From Parasulfuritortus cantonensis (GTDB taxonomy: Bacteria > Pseudomonadota > Gammaproteobacteria > Burkholderiales > Thiobacillaceae): 64,000 nucleotides of DNA. Of the stretch, positions 40,647-55,881 are shown one piece after another. Made by a program: the position numbers and the translations under genes. Positions within the stretch are counted from its first letter, which is position 1. Each line of letters opens with the position of its first letter. The notes beneath the pieces were generated by a model. That model saw nothing but the letters and a program-made list of their open reading frames with translations, had not been told where the DNA came from and ran no database searches. The DNA lies in the NCBI RefSeq assembly GCF_004337445.1, contig NZ_SJZB01000012.1, positions 16,466 through 80,465 of the forward strand, in the 5' to 3' direction.

Positions 40647-41396
40647 ATGCTCAAAGCGCTGTTGTTCGACGTCGATGGCACCCTGGCCGACACCGAGCGT
40701 GACGGCCACCGGCCGGCCTTCAATGCCGCGTTCCGGGAATTCGGGCTGGACTGGGACTGGGATGTCGAGCTGTACGGAAAACTGCTGGCGGTGACCGGCG
40801 GCAAGGAGCGCATGCGCTATTACGTCGAGCAGTTCCGGGCCGATTACGTCAAGCCGGCGGATTTCGACGCCATGGTGGCCGAACTGCACAAGGCCAAGAC
40901 CCGGCATTACACGCGCATGCTGGCCGAGGGCGGCATCCCGCTGCGTCCCGGCGTCAAACGCCTGCTGGCGGAGGCGCGCGCCGCCGGTCTGATCCTGGGC
41001 GTCGCCACGACGACGACGCCGGACAACGTCACGGCCCTGCTCCGGCACAGCCTGGCCGACGACGGCCCCGACTGGTTCGCGGTGATTGCCGCCGGCGACA
41101 TCGTCCCGGCCAAGAAGCCGGCGCCGGACATCTATGCCTGGGCGCTGGAGCGGCTCGGCTTGGCCGCCGGGGAGTGCCTCGCCTTCGAGGATTCGAAGAA
41201 CGGCATCCGTTCCTCGCAGGGGGCCGGCCTGAAGACGATCGTGACGGTGAATGACTACACGCGGGCGGACGATTTCTCCGGCGCCCTGGCCGTGCTAACG
41301 GATCTGGGCGAACCGGAGGCGCCCTATCGGCGCCTGGATCGGGACGAGACCGGCGTGGTCGACCTGGAACGCCTGCAGGCTTGGTATCAGGCCTGA
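40647..41396 (+). CDS. cbbY: HAD-family phosphatase, CbbY-type
   Basis: A 249-residue HAD hydrolase. The nucleophile motif is [10 protein letters not shown], the Lys/Asp motifs are [15 protein letters not shown] and [15 protein letters not shown], and the cap has [18 protein letters not shown], close to CbbY/GS1 proteins. CbbY removes xylulose-1,5-bisphosphate, an inhibitory by-product of Rubisco, so the gene hints at a Calvin cycle. No Rubisco gene is in the window. AGAGAGG-like ribosome site before the ATG. Confidence 0.85.
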   Translation: MLKALLFDVDGTLADTERDGHRPAFNAAFREFGLDWDWDVELYGKLLAVTGGKERMRYYVEQFRADYVKPADFDAMVAELHKAKTRHYTRMLAEGGIPLRPGVKRLLAEARAAGLILGVATTTTPDNVTALLRHSLADDGPDWFAVIAAGDIVPAKKPAPDIYAWALERLGLAAGECLAFEDSKNGIRSSQGAGLKTIVTVNDYTRADDFSGALAVLTDLGEPEAPYRRLDRDETGVVDLERLQAWYQA

Positions 41397-42268
41397 ACCG
41401 GCCGGCCGTCGCCTCGGCCGGCGCGTGCGTCGGCGGCTTCCAGGGTGTTCTGGAGCAGGGTCGCCACGGTCATCGGGCCGACGCCGCCGGGCACCGGGGT
41501 GATCCAGGCGGCGCGGTCCTTCGCGCTCTCGAAATCGACGTCGCCGGCCACGCGGCCGTCCGCCAGGCGGTTGATGCCGACGTCGACCACCACGGCGCCC
41601 TCGCGTAGCCATTCGCCGCGGATCATTTCCGGCCGGCCGACCGCCGCCACCAGCACTTCGGCGCGCGCGATGTGGGCCTTCAGGTCGCGCGTCGCGCTGT
41701 GGCAGACCGTCACCGTGCAGCCGGCCATCAGGAGTTCCAGCGCCATCGGGCGGCCGACGATGTTGGAGGCGCCCACCACTACCGCCTCCTTGCCGCGCAG
41801 GTCGATGTTCGTGGTGGCCAGGAGGCGCATCACGCCGTAGGGCGTGCAGGGACGCAGGGTCGGGCGCCGCTGGGCCAGGCGGCCCAGGTTGTAGGGATGG
41901 AAACCGTCGACATCCTTGCCCGGGGCGATGTGGTCGATGACCGCGTTCGGGTCGATGTGCTCGGGCAGGGGCAGCTGCACCAGGATGCCGTCGACCTCGT
42001 CGTCGCCGTTCAGGCGGTCGATCAGGGCGAGCAGTTCGGCTTGCGAGGTCGTGGCCGGCAGGTTGTGGGCGAGGTCGCGTACGCCGGCGATCGCGCAGGA
42101 ACGCCGCTTGTTGCGCACGTAGATGGCCGAGGCCGGGTTGTCGCCGACCAGGATCACCGCGAGGCCGGGCGCCGGCCGGCCGGCACCGACACGGGCGTCG
42201 ACCTCGGTGCGGATGTTGAGCAGGAGGGCGTCGGCGATGGCCTTGCCATCGATGATTCGGGCGGTCAT
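41387..42268 (-). CDS. folD: methylenetetrahydrofolate dehydrogenase/cyclohydrolase FolD
   Basis: A 293-residue bifunctional enzyme interconverting 5,10-methylene-, methenyl- and 10-formyl-tetrahydrofolate with NADP. It has [13 protein letters not shown] (catalytic Lys region), [30 protein letters not shown] (NADP site) and [20 protein letters not shown]. Family K often precedes R here as expected. It overlaps cbbY convergently by 10 bases. Confidence 0.96.
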   Translation of the reverse strand: MTARIIDGKAIADALLLNIRTEVDARVGAGRPAPGLAVILVGDNPASAIYVRNKRRSCAIAGVRDLAHNLPATTSQAELLALIDRLNGDDEVDGILVQLPLPEHIDPNAVIDHIAPGKDVDGFHPYNLGRLAQRRPTLRPCTPYGVMRLLATTNIDLRGKEAVVVGASNIVGRPMALELLMAGCTVTVCHSATRDLKAHIARAEVLVAAVGRPEMIRGEWLREGAVVVDVGINRLADGRVAGDVDFESAKDRAAWITPVPGGVGPMTVATLLQNTLEAADARAGRGDGRPVQA

Positions 42269-42330
42269 GGTGTGCGGGTGGCCTTTTTGACGAGAGGGAA
42301 ATTTTAGCCGACGCCGATATCGTCATGACA

Positions 42331-42359
42331 TTGATTTTTGCGCGCCCCGCGGGTATATT
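42331..42359 (+). promoter_or_regulatory. promoter for the tRNA-Pro/Arg/His cluster
   Basis: TTGATT (42331-42336) and TATATT (42354-42359) with a 17-base spacer; tRNA-Pro begins 11 bases after the -10. Confidence 0.75.
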
Positions 42360-42369
42360 CCGCACCCTT

Positions 42370-42446
<77 letters not shown>

Positions 42447-42488
42447 AGCGTTGCCGGACATGCAGTTGCACACTGCCCGCCGGACGAT

Positions 42489-42565
42489 CTGCCCGTAGCT
42501 CAATTGGATAGAGCACCAGCCTTCTAAGCTGGGGGTTACAGGTTCGATCCCTGTCGGGCAGGCCA
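42489..42565 (+). tRNA. tRNA-Arg (TCT)
   Basis: A 77-base cloverleaf with acceptor CTGCCCG/CGGGCAG, anticodon loop CTTCTAA (TCT), T-arm GGTTCGATCC and an encoded CCA. Confidence 0.96.
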
Positions 42566-42576
42566 AGGTTTTCAGT

Positions 42577-42653
42577 GGCGGCGGTAGCTCAGTTGGTAGA
42601 GCACTGGATTGTGGCTCCAGGTGTCGAGGGTTCGATTCCCTTCCGTCGCCCCA
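42577..42653 (+). tRNA. tRNA-His (GTG)
   Basis: A 77-base tRNA including the extra G at -1 (42577) opposite C73, the hallmark of tRNA-His. Acceptor GCGGCGG/CCGTCGC, anticodon GTG in TTGTGGC, encoded CCA. Confidence 0.96.
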
Positions 42654-42727
42654 TCTATTTCCCCTCGCAGGTCGGCCGCACGAACGGCGTTGTAGCCGAG
42701 TGCGTGCGCGCCGCGGGTGTCCGACCG

Positions 42728-42756
42728 TTGAGCCAAATCGCGGCCCTGCGTATAAT
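42728..42756 (+). promoter_or_regulatory. carAB promoter
   Basis: TTGAGC (42728-42733) and a perfect TATAAT (42751-42756) with a 17-base spacer, 87 bases before carA. Confidence 0.8.
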
Positions 42757-42782
42757 CTTGTAATACTTCAAACAAGCTTTCG

Positions 42783-42808
42783 GCGGGATGGATGCGAGTC
42801 CGTCCCGC
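42783..42808 (+). other. leader hairpin upstream of carA
   Basis: A 10-bp stem (GCGGGATGGA with TCCGTCCCGC, one G-T pair) and a six-base loop in the carAB 5' leader. It is followed by TTGTC, not a full T-run. Could be an attenuator, mRNA-stability element or operator; untested. Confidence 0.5.
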
Positions 42809-42842
42809 TTGTCACGTCTAAGGCTCTAAAGCAGGAGTAATC

Positions 42843-43971
42843 TTGACTTCCTTCGCGCCCGCGATCCTCACGCTCGCCGACGGTTCCATCTTCCGCGGCT
42901 ACTCGATCGGTGCCGACGGCATTGGCGTCGGCGAAGTGGTGTTCAACACTTCCATGACCGGCTACCAGGAAATCCTTACCGATCCGTCCTATTGCCGGCA
43001 GATCATCACCCTCACCTATCCCCACATCGGCAATGTCGGCACCAACCCCCAGGATGAGGAGTCGCCCAAGGTGCACGCCTCCGGGCTGATCATCCGCGAC
43101 CTGCCGCTCCTGGCCAGCAACTTCCGCATGACCCAGCCCCTGCCCGACTATCTGCGCGCTCAGGGCGTGGTGGCCATCGCCGGCATCGATACCCGCCGCC
43201 TGACCCGTCTGCTGCGTGAGAAGGGTGCCCAGAACGGCTGCATCATGGCCGGCACGGTGGACGAGGCCGAGGCGCTGCGGCGTGCCCAGGCCTGCCCGAG
43301 CATGGCCGGCCAGGACCTCGCCAAGGTGGTGACCTGTGCCGAACCCTATGCCTGGCGCGAGGGCGAATGGGCGCTGGGCCGCGGCTTCGGCGAACCCGGC
43401 GAGGCCGCTTTCCACGTCGTCGCCTACGACTTCGGGGTCAAGCGCAACATCCTGCGCATGCTGACCAGTCGCGGCTGCAAGGTTACCGTGGTACCGGCCC
43501 AGACGCCGGCCGCCGAGGTGTTGGCGATGCAGCCGGACGGCATCTTCCTGTCCAACGGCCCGGGCGACCCGGAGCCGTGCGATTACGCCATCGACGCCAT
43601 CCGCGAGATCCTGGCGGCCAACGTGCCGACCTACGGCATCTGCCTGGGCCACCAGCTCCTCGGCCTGGCCTCCGGGGCCCGTACCGTGAAGATGAAGTTC
43701 GGCCACCACGGCGGCAACCACCCGGTCCAGGACCTGGATAGCAAGCGCGTCATGATCACCAGCCAGAACCACGGCTTCGCGGTCGACGCCGAGACCCTGC
43801 CGGGCAACCTGCGCGCCACCCATGTCTCCCTGTTCGACGGCAGCCTGCAGGGCATTGCCCGTACCGACTGCCCGGCCTTCAGTTTCCAGGGCCACCCGGA
43901 GGCCAGTCCCGGCCCCCATGACGTCGGTTACCTGTTCGACCGCTTCGTCGCCATGATGAAGGAGCGGAACA

Positions 43972-43979
<8 letters not shown>
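42843..43979 (+). CDS. carA: carbamoyl-phosphate synthase small (glutaminase) subunit
   Basis: A 378-residue class I glutamine amidotransferase supplying ammonia to CarB for arginine and pyrimidine synthesis. Conserved [17 protein letters not shown], the nucleophile-elbow Cys in [14 protein letters not shown], and [11 protein letters not shown] with the catalytic His/Glu. Starts at TTG 42843 with AGGAG 5 bases upstream. Overlaps carB by 8 bases. Confidence 0.97.
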
Positions 43980-47175
<3,196 letters not shown>

Positions 47176-47194
47176 GCGGGCGGAAGGAATACCG

Positions 47195-47671
47195 ATGCAG
47201 AAAGTGCCATTGACCGTCACCGGCGCGGAGATGCTGAAGACTGAGCTTCAGCGTCTGAAGTCGGTCGAGCGTCCCAACGTCATTGCCGCCATTGCCGAGG
47301 CGCGCTCCCACGGCGACCTGTCGGAAAACGCCGAATACGATGCCGCCAAGGAGAAGCAGGGCTTCATCGAGGGGCGCATCAAGGAACTGGAGGGCAAGCT
47401 GGCCAACGCCCAGATCATCGATCCGCGTCACCTCGATGCCGAGGGCCGGATCGTGTTCGGCGCCACCGTGGAACTGGTCGACGCCGAGACCGGCGACGAG
47501 GTGAAGTACCAGATCGTCGGCGACGACGAGGCCGACATCAAGGCCAACAAGATTTCCGTGTCCTCGCCCATCGCCCGCGCCCTGATCGGCAAGTACGCCG
47601 GCGACATCGCCGACGTGCATGCGCCCGGCGGCCTGCGCCACTACGAAATCCTCGACGTCCACTACATCTGA
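47195..47671 (+). CDS. greA: transcription elongation factor GreA
   Basis: A 158-residue secondary-channel factor that rescues backtracked RNA polymerase. An N-terminal coiled coil has the conserved acidic tip ([18 protein letters not shown]), and the C-terminal FKBP-like domain ends [21 protein letters not shown] precedes ATG 47195, 19 bases after carB. The earlier in-frame codons lie inside carB. Confidence 0.97.
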   Translation: MQKVPLTVTGAEMLKTELQRLKSVERPNVIAAIAEARSHGDLSENAEYDAAKEKQGFIEGRIKELEGKLANAQIIDPRHLDAEGRIVFGATVELVDAETGDEVKYQIVGDDEADIKANKISVSSPIARALIGKYAGDIADVHAPGGLRHYEILDVHYI

Positions 47672-48120
47672 TGCGCAACCTGCCGGACCTGCTGGCCAGC
47701 TGGGCGGCCACCCTCTGGGTGGGCGGCATGTGGGCGATCGGCTACCTGGCCGCGCCGACCCTGTTCTACCACCTGGACGACCGCGTGTTGGCCGGATTCC
47801 TGGCCGGGCGCATGTTCACCTGGATATTCATCGCCGGCATGGTGTGCGGCGGCTGGCTGCTGCTCCACCGTTTGCTGCGTTCCGGCGTCGGGGCGTTCCG
47901 GCAGGCGGCGTTCTGGATCGTCCTGGTCATGCTGCTGCTCACCCTGGCCCAGCACTTCGGCATCCAGCCAATCATGCAGCATCTGAAGGACCAGGCCATG
48001 CCGCAGGACGTCATGAAGAGCCTGTTCAAGGACCGCTTCGCGGCCTGGCACGGCGTCTCCAGCGTGGTCTACCTGATCGAGTCGCTGCTCGGCCTGGTCC
48101 TGGTGGCCAAGCCGCGCTAG
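47671..48120 (+). CDS. DUF4149-type membrane protein
   Basis: A 149-residue protein with four membrane helices (about 8-28, 43-65, 76-95 and 120-145). The LWVGGMWAIGYLAAPTLFYHL start is typical of DUF4149 proteins found between greA and yhbY/rlmE in betaproteobacteria. Its ATG shares a base with the greA stop. Function unknown. Confidence 0.85.
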   Translation: MRNLPDLLASWAATLWVGGMWAIGYLAAPTLFYHLDDRVLAGFLAGRMFTWIFIAGMVCGGWLLLHRLLRSGVGAFRQAAFWIVLVMLLLTLAQHFGIQPIMQHLKDQAMPQDVMKSLFKDRFAAWHGVSSVVYLIESLLGLVLVAKPR

Positions 48121-48123
48121 GCC

Positions 48124-48417
48124 TCAGGGGAGCGCCAGGCGCGGCTCCTCGGCCGGCTTGTAGACCAGCAGTATCTTGCCGATGTGCTGGACCGGCGCGC
48201 AGTCCAGGCGCGCGCAGATCTCGACCAGCCAGGCCTCGCGGGCGGCGCGGTCGTCGCCCAGGCAGCGTATCTTGACCAGCTCGTGGGCGGCCAGGGCCCG
48301 CTCGGCCTCCTTCAGGACGGCGTCGGTCAGGCCATTGCCGCCGATCATCACCACCGGCTTGAGGCTATGCGCCTGGGCCTTGAGGAACTTGCGCTGGGGC
48401 GGCGTGAGATCGAACAT
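48124..48417 (-). CDS. yhbY: YhbY/CRS1-type RNA-binding protein
   Basis: A 97-residue CRM-domain protein that associates with pre-50S ribosomes. LTPPQRKFLKAQAHSLKPVVMIGGNGLTD and the GxxG-like loop are characteristic. Divergent from rlmE, a conserved arrangement with both proteins acting on the large subunit. Confidence 0.93.
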   Translation of the reverse strand: MFDLTPPQRKFLKAQAHSLKPVVMIGGNGLTDAVLKEAERALAAHELVKIRCLGDDRAAREAWLVEICARLDCAPVQHIGKILLVYKPAEEPRLALP

Positions 48418-48467
48418 AACAGACTCCTGATACGGACTTCGGCGGTTTGAGAGGCGGCCGATATTAC

Positions 48468-49094
48468 ATGAAACGACAAGCCAAGACCCACGCCTGGCAC
48501 CACCAGCACGTCAACGACTTCTACGTCCGCCAGTCGGTCGAGCAGGGCTGGCGCTCGCGCGCCGCCTTCAAGCTCATGGAGATCGACGACAAGGACCGCT
48601 TGTTCAAGCCCGGCCAGACCGTGGTGGACCTCGGCTGCGCGCCGGGCGGCTGGTGCCAGGTGGCGGTCCAGCGCCTGAAGGGCCAGGGCCGCATCGTCGG
48701 CGTCGACCTCCTGGAGATGGTCGGCATCGGCGGGGTCACCTTCATCCAGGGCGACTTCACCGAGGACGCCGTCCTGGCCGAGCTGGAGGCGGCCGGCATC
48801 GACGCCGGCGTCGACCTTGTCCTTTCCGACATGGCCCCCAATATAAGCGGCGTGGATTCGGCCGATCAGGCGCGGAGCTACTACCTGGCCGAGTTGGCCC
48901 TGGACTTCGCCGGACGCCATCTGAAACCGGACGGTGCCTTCCTGATCAAGGTCTTTCAGGGTTCCGGGTTCGAGGACTATGTCCGGCAGTTGCGGGCCGT
49001 CTTCGGGTCGGTCGCGGTACGCAAGCCGAAAGCGTCGCGCGACCGCAGCCGGGAGGTCTATCTGTTGGCCAAGGGCTTGATAGTCCGGGACTAA
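48468..49094 (+). CDS. rlmE: 23S rRNA 2'-O-methyltransferase RlmE (FtsJ/RrmJ)
   Basis: A 208-residue heat-shock methyltransferase modifying U2552 of 23S rRNA. It has RSRAAFKLMEIDDKDRLF, SAM motif VVDLGCAPGGWCQVA, VLSDMAPNISG and FLIKVFQG, giving the catalytic K-D-K-E set. ATG 48468 is preferred over the upstream TTG at 48447. Precedes ftsH as in many proteobacteria. Confidence 0.95.
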   Translation: MKRQAKTHAWHHQHVNDFYVRQSVEQGWRSRAAFKLMEIDDKDRLFKPGQTVVDLGCAPGGWCQVAVQRLKGQGRIVGVDLLEMVGIGGVTFIQGDFTEDAVLAELEAAGIDAGVDLVLSDMAPNISGVDSADQARSYYLAELALDFAGRHLKPDGAFLIKVFQGSGFEDYVRQLRAVFGSVAVRKPKASRDRSREVYLLAKGLIVRD

Positions 49095-49172
49095 TACGCC
49101 GATAGATTGCCTGAACTGTCGGATTCGGATAGGGTCCCATCTAACGTTTAGCTGTCGTACGAAGGAATCGCG

Positions 49173-51065
<1,893 letters not shown>

Positions 51066-51090
51066 GGCCGTCGCCGAACTAGCCTGATGC

Positions 51091-51122
51091 GCCCCGGCCG
51101 GCCGGCCGGGGCTTCTTTATTT
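51091..51122 (+). terminator. intrinsic terminator after ftsH
   Basis: Stem GCCCCGGCCG/CGGCCGGGGC with a two-base loop, then TTCTTTATTT. It sits between ftsH and folP, so folP-glmM may be partly uncoupled from ftsH. Confidence 0.8.
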
Positions 51123-51134
51123 CCGCTCACTGCC

Positions 51135-51941
51135 ATGCCGATACCCGCCGACCGCCCATTGGTGATGGGCATCGTCAACGTCACCCCGGACTCCTTCTCC
51201 GACGGTGGCCGCTACCTCGACCACGCCGCCGCGCTCGACCATGCCGGCGCCCTGGTCGCGGCCGGCGCCGCCATCCTGGACCTGGGTGGCGAGTCGACCC
51301 GGCCGGGCTCCCTGCCGGTGCCGGTCGAGGCCGAGTTGGCGCGCGTGCTGCCGGTGCTCCAGGCCGTCCACGACCTCGGCGTGCCGGTCTCCGTCGACAC
51401 CATGAAGCCGGCCGTGATGCGCGCCGCCGTCGCCGCCGGCGCGGCGATGATCAACGACGTCTACGGCTTCCGTGCCGAGGGCGCCTGGGAGGCGGTCCGG
51501 GACAGCGATTGCGCACTCTGCATCATGCACATGCAGGGCGAGCCGCGCAGCATGCAGGTCGCGCCCCGTTACGACGACGTGGTGGCCGAGGTCGAGGCCT
51601 TCCTGGCCGACCGCATCGCCGCCGCCGAGGCCGCCGGCATCGCCCGTGCACGGCTGTGGATCGACCCGGGTTTCGGCTTCGGCAAGAGCCTGGAACACAA
51701 CCTCGCCCTCCTGCGAGCCCTGCCCCGGCTGGCCAGGCTCGCGCCGGTACTGGCCGGGCTGTCGCGCAAGCGCATGATCGGTGCCCTGACCGGCCGGGAG
51801 GTGCCGGCGGACCGCGTCGCCGGGAGTGTGGCGGCGGCGTTGCGGGCGGTGGAGAATGGCGCCGGCATCGTGCGCGTGCACGATGTCGCGGAAACCGTGG
51901 ATGCGCTGAAGGTCTGGCTGGCGAGCGCCGGCCGGGCCTGA
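51135..51941 (+). CDS. folP: dihydropteroate synthase FolP
   Basis: A 268-residue TIM-barrel enzyme joining pterin and p-aminobenzoate in folate synthesis, the sulfonamide target. Conserved [41 protein letters not shown] and [12 protein letters not shown] 51135 is used; the longer frame runs through the terminator. Folate genes folD and folP are both in this window but not linked. Confidence 0.96.
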   Translation: MPIPADRPLVMGIVNVTPDSFSDGGRYLDHAAALDHAGALVAAGAAILDLGGESTRPGSLPVPVEAELARVLPVLQAVHDLGVPVSVDTMKPAVMRAAVAAGAAMINDVYGFRAEGAWEAVRDSDCALCIMHMQGEPRSMQVAPRYDDVVAEVEAFLADRIAAAEAAGIARARLWIDPGFGFGKSLEHNLALLRALPRLARLAPVLAGLSRKRMIGALTGREVPADRVAGSVAAALRAVENGAGIVRVHDVAETVDALKVWLASAGRA

Positions 51942-52000
51942 GCGCGGCCAGCATCCGGCGCGGTGGCGACCGCGCCGGCAACAACGAGGACGAGGCAGAC

Positions 52001-53362
52001 ATGAGCAGGAAGTATTTCGGTACCGACGGCGTGCGCGGCAAGGTGGGCGAGACCCCGATCACGCCCGATTTCGTCATGCGCCTGGGCTATGCCGCGGGCA
52101 AGGTGCTGGTCGCCACCGGGCACGCCAGCCTGGGCGGCGAACGGCCCTGCGTGCTGATCGGCAAGGACACCCGGGTGTCCGGCTACATGCTCGAGTCGGC
52201 CCTCGAGGCCGGCTTCACCGCCGCCGGCGTCGACGTGCGCCTGACCGGGCCGATCCCGACGCCCGGCATCGCCTACCTGACCCGGGCCCTGCGCCTGCAG
52301 GCCGGCGTGGTCATCTCGGCCTCGCACAACCCGTACGACGACAACGGCATCAAGTTCTTCTCGGCCACCGGCGCCAAGCTGCCGGACGACACCGAGCTGG
52401 CCATCGAGGCCGCCCTCGACGCGCCCATGCAGACCGTGGCCTCGCGCGGCCTCGGCAAGGTCAAGCGCCTGGACGACGCGGCCGGCCGCTACATCGAGTT
52501 CTGCAAGAGCACCTTCCCGAACGACATGGACCTGCGCGGCCTGCGCGTGGTGGTCGACTGCGCCCACGGCGCCGGCTACCACATCGCCCCGCCGGTATTC
52601 CACGAACTGGGCGCCGAGGTCATCGCGGTCGGCAACCGGCCGGACGGCTTCAACATCAACGAGGCCTGCGGCGCCACCCATCCCGAAGCCCTGGCCCGGG
52701 CCGTGCGGGAACAGGGCGCCGACCTCGGCATTGCCCTGGACGGCGACGGCGACCGCCTGATCATGGCCGACCGCAGCGGCGAGATCGCCGACGGCGACCG
52801 CCTGCTCTACGCCATCGCCCGGCACCGCCTGGAGAGCGGCCAGCTCAAGGGCGGCGTGGTCGGCACCCTGATGACCAACCTGGGCACCGAGACGGCCCTG
52901 CGTGCCCTCGGCTGCGACTTCCGGCGCGCCAAGGTGGGCGACCGCTACGTCCTCGAGATGCTCAACGAGGCCGGCTGGCAGCTGGGCGGCGAGACGTCGG
53001 GCCACATACTCTGCCTGGACCGCCACACGACCGGCGACGGCATCATCTCGGCGCTCCAGGTCCTGGCCGCCCTGCGCCGCTCGGGCCGCAGCCTGGCCGA
53101 CGTCATCCGCGACTGCCCGGTCTTCCCGCAGGTCCTCATCAACGTCCGCGTCGCGCGCGGCTTCACGCTCGAGGGCCAGGCCGGCGTCCCGGCCGCGGTC
53201 GCCGCCGTCGAGGCGGAACTGGGCGACAACGGCCGGGTCGTCCTGCGCGCCTCCGGCACCGAGCCGCTCATCCGCGTCATGGTGGAAGGCCGCGACGCCG
53301 ACCAGGTCAGCCGCTGCGCCGAGCGCATCGCCGCCGCGGTGCGGGCCGCGGCCGGGGTTTGA
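52001..53362 (+). CDS. glmM: phosphoglucosamine mutase GlmM
   Basis: A 453-residue enzyme converting glucosamine-6-phosphate to glucosamine-1-phosphate for peptidoglycan and LPS. It has [10 protein letters not shown], active Ser in [16 protein letters not shown], the metal loop ALDGDGDRL and GGETSGHI, and phosphate-binding [14 protein letters not shown]. Standard ftsH-folP-glmM order. Confidence 0.97.
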   Translation: MSRKYFGTDGVRGKVGETPITPDFVMRLGYAAGKVLVATGHASLGGERPCVLIGKDTRVSGYMLESALEAGFTAAGVDVRLTGPIPTPGIAYLTRALRLQAGVVISASHNPYDDNGIKFFSATGAKLPDDTELAIEAALDAPMQTVASRGLGKVKRLDDAAGRYIEFCKSTFPNDMDLRGLRVVVDCAHGAGYHIAPPVFHELGAEVIAVGNRPDGFNINEACGATHPEALARAVREQGADLGIALDGDGDRLIMADRSGEIADGDRLLYAIARHRLESGQLKGGVVGTLMTNLGTETALRALGCDFRRAKVGDRYVLEMLNEAGWQLGGETSGHILCLDRHTTGDGIISALQVLAALRRSGRSLADVIRDCPVFPQVLINVRVARGFTLEGQAGVPAAVAAVEAELGDNGRVVLRASGTEPLIRVMVEGRDADQVSRCAERIAAAVRAAAGV

Positions 53363-53420
53363 GGCGGGCGCTTGCGGTACCATTAGGTCCATTCAGCAGG
53401 TCCAACCAACGGAGTCCGTC

Positions 53421-53813
53421 ATGCCCCATTCCGCAGAACACGCCAAGGCGCCCGGCGCCGTCATGGAGCGCGAGCACCAGATCCAGATCGGCCTGGCGCA
53501 GGCCTTGGTCGACCACCTCGAACAGGGCGGCGACGCCAAGCTGGCCGCCGAGATACTCGATCAGCTGGTGGCCTACAGCTCGGCGCACTTCATGTCCGAG
53601 GAGCTGCTCATGCGCCTGGCCAGCTACGTGGACTACGACGACCACGTCGCCGACCACATGCACATGATGGACGAGCTCGACGCCATCCTGGAGCTGCACA
53701 AGGCCGGGCAGGCGGCGCTGGAACTGGCCAAGGTCCGCGCCGTCCAGGATTTCCTGCTCAAGCACATCCAGACCCGGGACGCGCGTTTCGCGGCCCTCGG
53801 CCAGACCGCCTGA
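53421..53813 (+). CDS. bacteriohemerythrin
   Basis: A 130-residue four-helix O2-binding di-iron protein. Ligand motifs are His in EREHQIQIG, HFMSEE (HxxxE), HVADHMHMMDEL (HxxxH) and HIQTRD (HxxxxD), the full hemerythrin set. GGAG lies 7 bases before the ATG. Such proteins store or deliver oxygen to respiratory enzymes or sense oxygen; the cbb3 oxidase elsewhere in the window fits a microaerobic lifestyle. Confidence 0.93.
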   Translation: MPHSAEHAKAPGAVMEREHQIQIGLAQALVDHLEQGGDAKLAAEILDQLVAYSSAHFMSEELLMRLASYVDYDDHVADHMHMMDELDAILELHKAGQAALELAKVRAVQDFLLKHIQTRDARFAALGQTA

Positions 53814-53819
53814 GCCCCG

Positions 53820-55700
53820 CTAGTCGGCCGCGGGCGCCTCGCCCGGCAGGTCGGACACGGCGAGCCGGCGCATGGTCGGCGAGCGCTTGGCGCGGTGGCC
53901 TTCCATGCGGGTCAGGATGTCGCTCAGGAAGGCCGTCGTCTCGACGATGTACGGCCCCTTGTTGAGCATCACGCACTCCGCCCGCGCCGACAGGGCGGCG
54001 TCGGAGACCTCGGCGCGCGACGGGATGCCGCGCTTGGTCATGGTCTCCAGCACCTGGGTGGCCCAGACCACCGGCACGTGCGCCGCCTCGCACAGCCAGA
54101 GGATCTCCTCCTGCACCTCGGACAGGCGTTCGAAGCCGATCTCCACGGCCAGGTCGCCGCGCGCCACCATGACCCCCAGGGGCGGGTGGCGCAGGCCGGC
54201 CAGGAGGATTTCCGGCAGATGTTCGAAGGCCTGGCGGGTCTCGATCTTGACCACCGTGCCGACCCGGCCGGCACCGAGGCGGGTAAGCTCCTGCTGGAGG
54301 TCGGCGAGGTCGGCGGGGTGGCGTACGAAGGACAGGCCGACCATGTCGATGTGCGGCGCCAGGACCGCCAGGTCGGCCTTGTCCTGCTCGGTCAGGGCCG
54401 GGATGGCGAGGTCGGTGTCGGGCAGGTTGATGCCCTTCTCGGCGCGCAGCTTGCTGCCCTGCGGCGAGGCATGGGTGATCTCGACCGTGATGACGCCGTC
54501 GTGGTTGTCCAGGATGCGGCCACCCAGGCGGCCGTCGTCGAACCAGATCGCCTGGCCGGCCTCGGCGGCCGGGAATACCGCGTCCAGGGTGCACGGGATG
54601 GAGGCGGCGCGCAGCAGGCGGCCGGCCTCGTCGTGCCGGGCCATCTGGCCGGGGCGCGTCTCGCTGGTGACCAGCAGCTTGTCGCCGATGCGCAGCTGGA
54701 TCGGCAGGCAGACCTCGGGCAGCGGGCCGACCGTCCCCTGGACGATCGCCTTGTCCTCGCGGTACAGTTCGCACGGACTGCCGTCCGGGATATAGCCGCG
54801 CTGGAAGCAGAGAGCCAGCCAGGAATCGCCGAAGCGTTCCTTGATGCGCAGGTGGCGCTGGGAGCCGCGGCTGTCCTGGACGTCGAGGATGTCGCGGGCG
54901 TTGGCCGCCGCGATCACCGCGTCGTCGACCGGCAGGCAGGCGTCGACGTCGACGCTGGCCGGCTCGGTGCGGCTGCGCGGGGTCAGCCAGATGCGTGCCG
55001 GCGCCGTCACCCGGCCCCAGCTGTCGCGTTCGGGCTTGAATTCCACCAGGCGGCCGATCGGCGCGATGGCGCCGGTGCGCAGCTTGGGTCCGGCCAGGTC
55101 GGCGTGCACCTTGCAGCGGCGCCCGGTGGCCTGCTCGGCCGCCCGCAGGTTGCCGATCATGGCCAGCCAGGCCTCCGGCCCGTCGTGGGCGCAATTGATG
55201 CGGATGATGTCGAGGCCGGCATTGAGCAGGTCGTGCAGCAGCTTCGGCTGGCTGGCCGCCTCGGACGGCAGGGTGACCATGATCCGGCTGGCGTGGCTGG
55301 CCCGGGCCGGGCCGAACAGTTCCTCGGCGCGCGCCCGCAGCACGGCCTCGCCCGCGGCGATGGCGACGGCACCCTCGGCCTCGGGCCCGGGCGCCTCGGC
55401 GGGCAGCCCGGCCAGGGCGCGCAGGGCGCCGGCGACGGCATCCAGTGACGCCAGGGTGTGCGCCTCGGCGGCGGCCAGGCGGCTGACGCCGAGCAGCCTC
55501 AGTTGCTGTTGCAGGGTGCGGATGTCGTGCTGCCGGAGGGCGAGGTAGTGGAGCAGGTTGCTGGCACTGGCCCGGTGGCTGGCGGGCACGGCGCGTATCT
55601 TGGGGCGATGGCCGAGCTCCAGATCGAGGGCGTGGCGGCGGAGTTCGAGCAGGGTGCGGAGGCTGGCGGCGGCGATCTCGGCGGTGGTGGGTACGGACAC
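53820..55700 (-). CDS. pyruvate kinase-like protein with N-terminal extension
   Basis: A 626-residue protein. About 130 N-terminal residues form a helical extension. A pyruvate-kinase barrel follows, with IMVTLPSEA, IIRINCAHDGPEAW, KVHADLAGPKLRTG, catalytic Lys in TVVKIETRQAFEHL, the metal and substrate block VMVARGDLAVEIG, and VVWATQVLETMTKRGIPSRAEVSDA. The inserted B-domain region is enlarged, and the usual C-terminal allosteric domain is absent: the protein ends soon after the barrel. It may be an active non-allosteric kinase or a repurposed relative. Confidence 0.85.
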   Translation of the reverse strand: MSVPTTAEIAAASLRTLLELRRHALDLELGHRPKIRAVPASHRASASNLLHYLALRQHDIRTLQQQLRLLGVSRLAAAEAHTLASLDAVAGALRALAGLPAEAPGPEAEGAVAIAAGEAVLRARAEELFGPARASHASRIMVTLPSEAASQPKLLHDLLNAGLDIIRINCAHDGPEAWLAMIGNLRAAEQATGRRCKVHADLAGPKLRTGAIAPIGRLVEFKPERDSWGRVTAPARIWLTPRSRTEPASVDVDACLPVDDAVIAAANARDILDVQDSRGSQRHLRIKERFGDSWLALCFQRGYIPDGSPCELYREDKAIVQGTVGPLPEVCLPIQLRIGDKLLVTSETRPGQMARHDEAGRLLRAASIPCTLDAVFPAAEAGQAIWFDDGRLGGRILDNHDGVITVEITHASPQGSKLRAEKGINLPDTDLAIPALTEQDKADLAVLAPHIDMVGLSFVRHPADLADLQQELTRLGAGRVGTVVKIETRQAFEHLPEILLAGLRHPPLGVMVARGDLAVEIGFERLSEVQEEILWLCEAAHVPVVWATQVLETMTKRGIPSRAEVSDAALSARAECVMLNKGPYIVETTAFLSDILTRMEGHRAKRSPTMRRLAVSDLPGEAPAAD

Positions 55701-55881
55701 GGTAACCTTGTTGACTGGATTTCCGTATCAATCTAGCAAGCTGCCGTTCAGGAAATATGACAGCGGGTGGCGGCGACCGGGTTCGGGGTGACGGAGCGGG
55801 CTTCGGGTCGCCGCCGGCGCCAGCCCGGCACCGGCGCGCAAGGAGGGGGCGGCACGCGCTATCGCGCGGCCGCCCCGGGGA

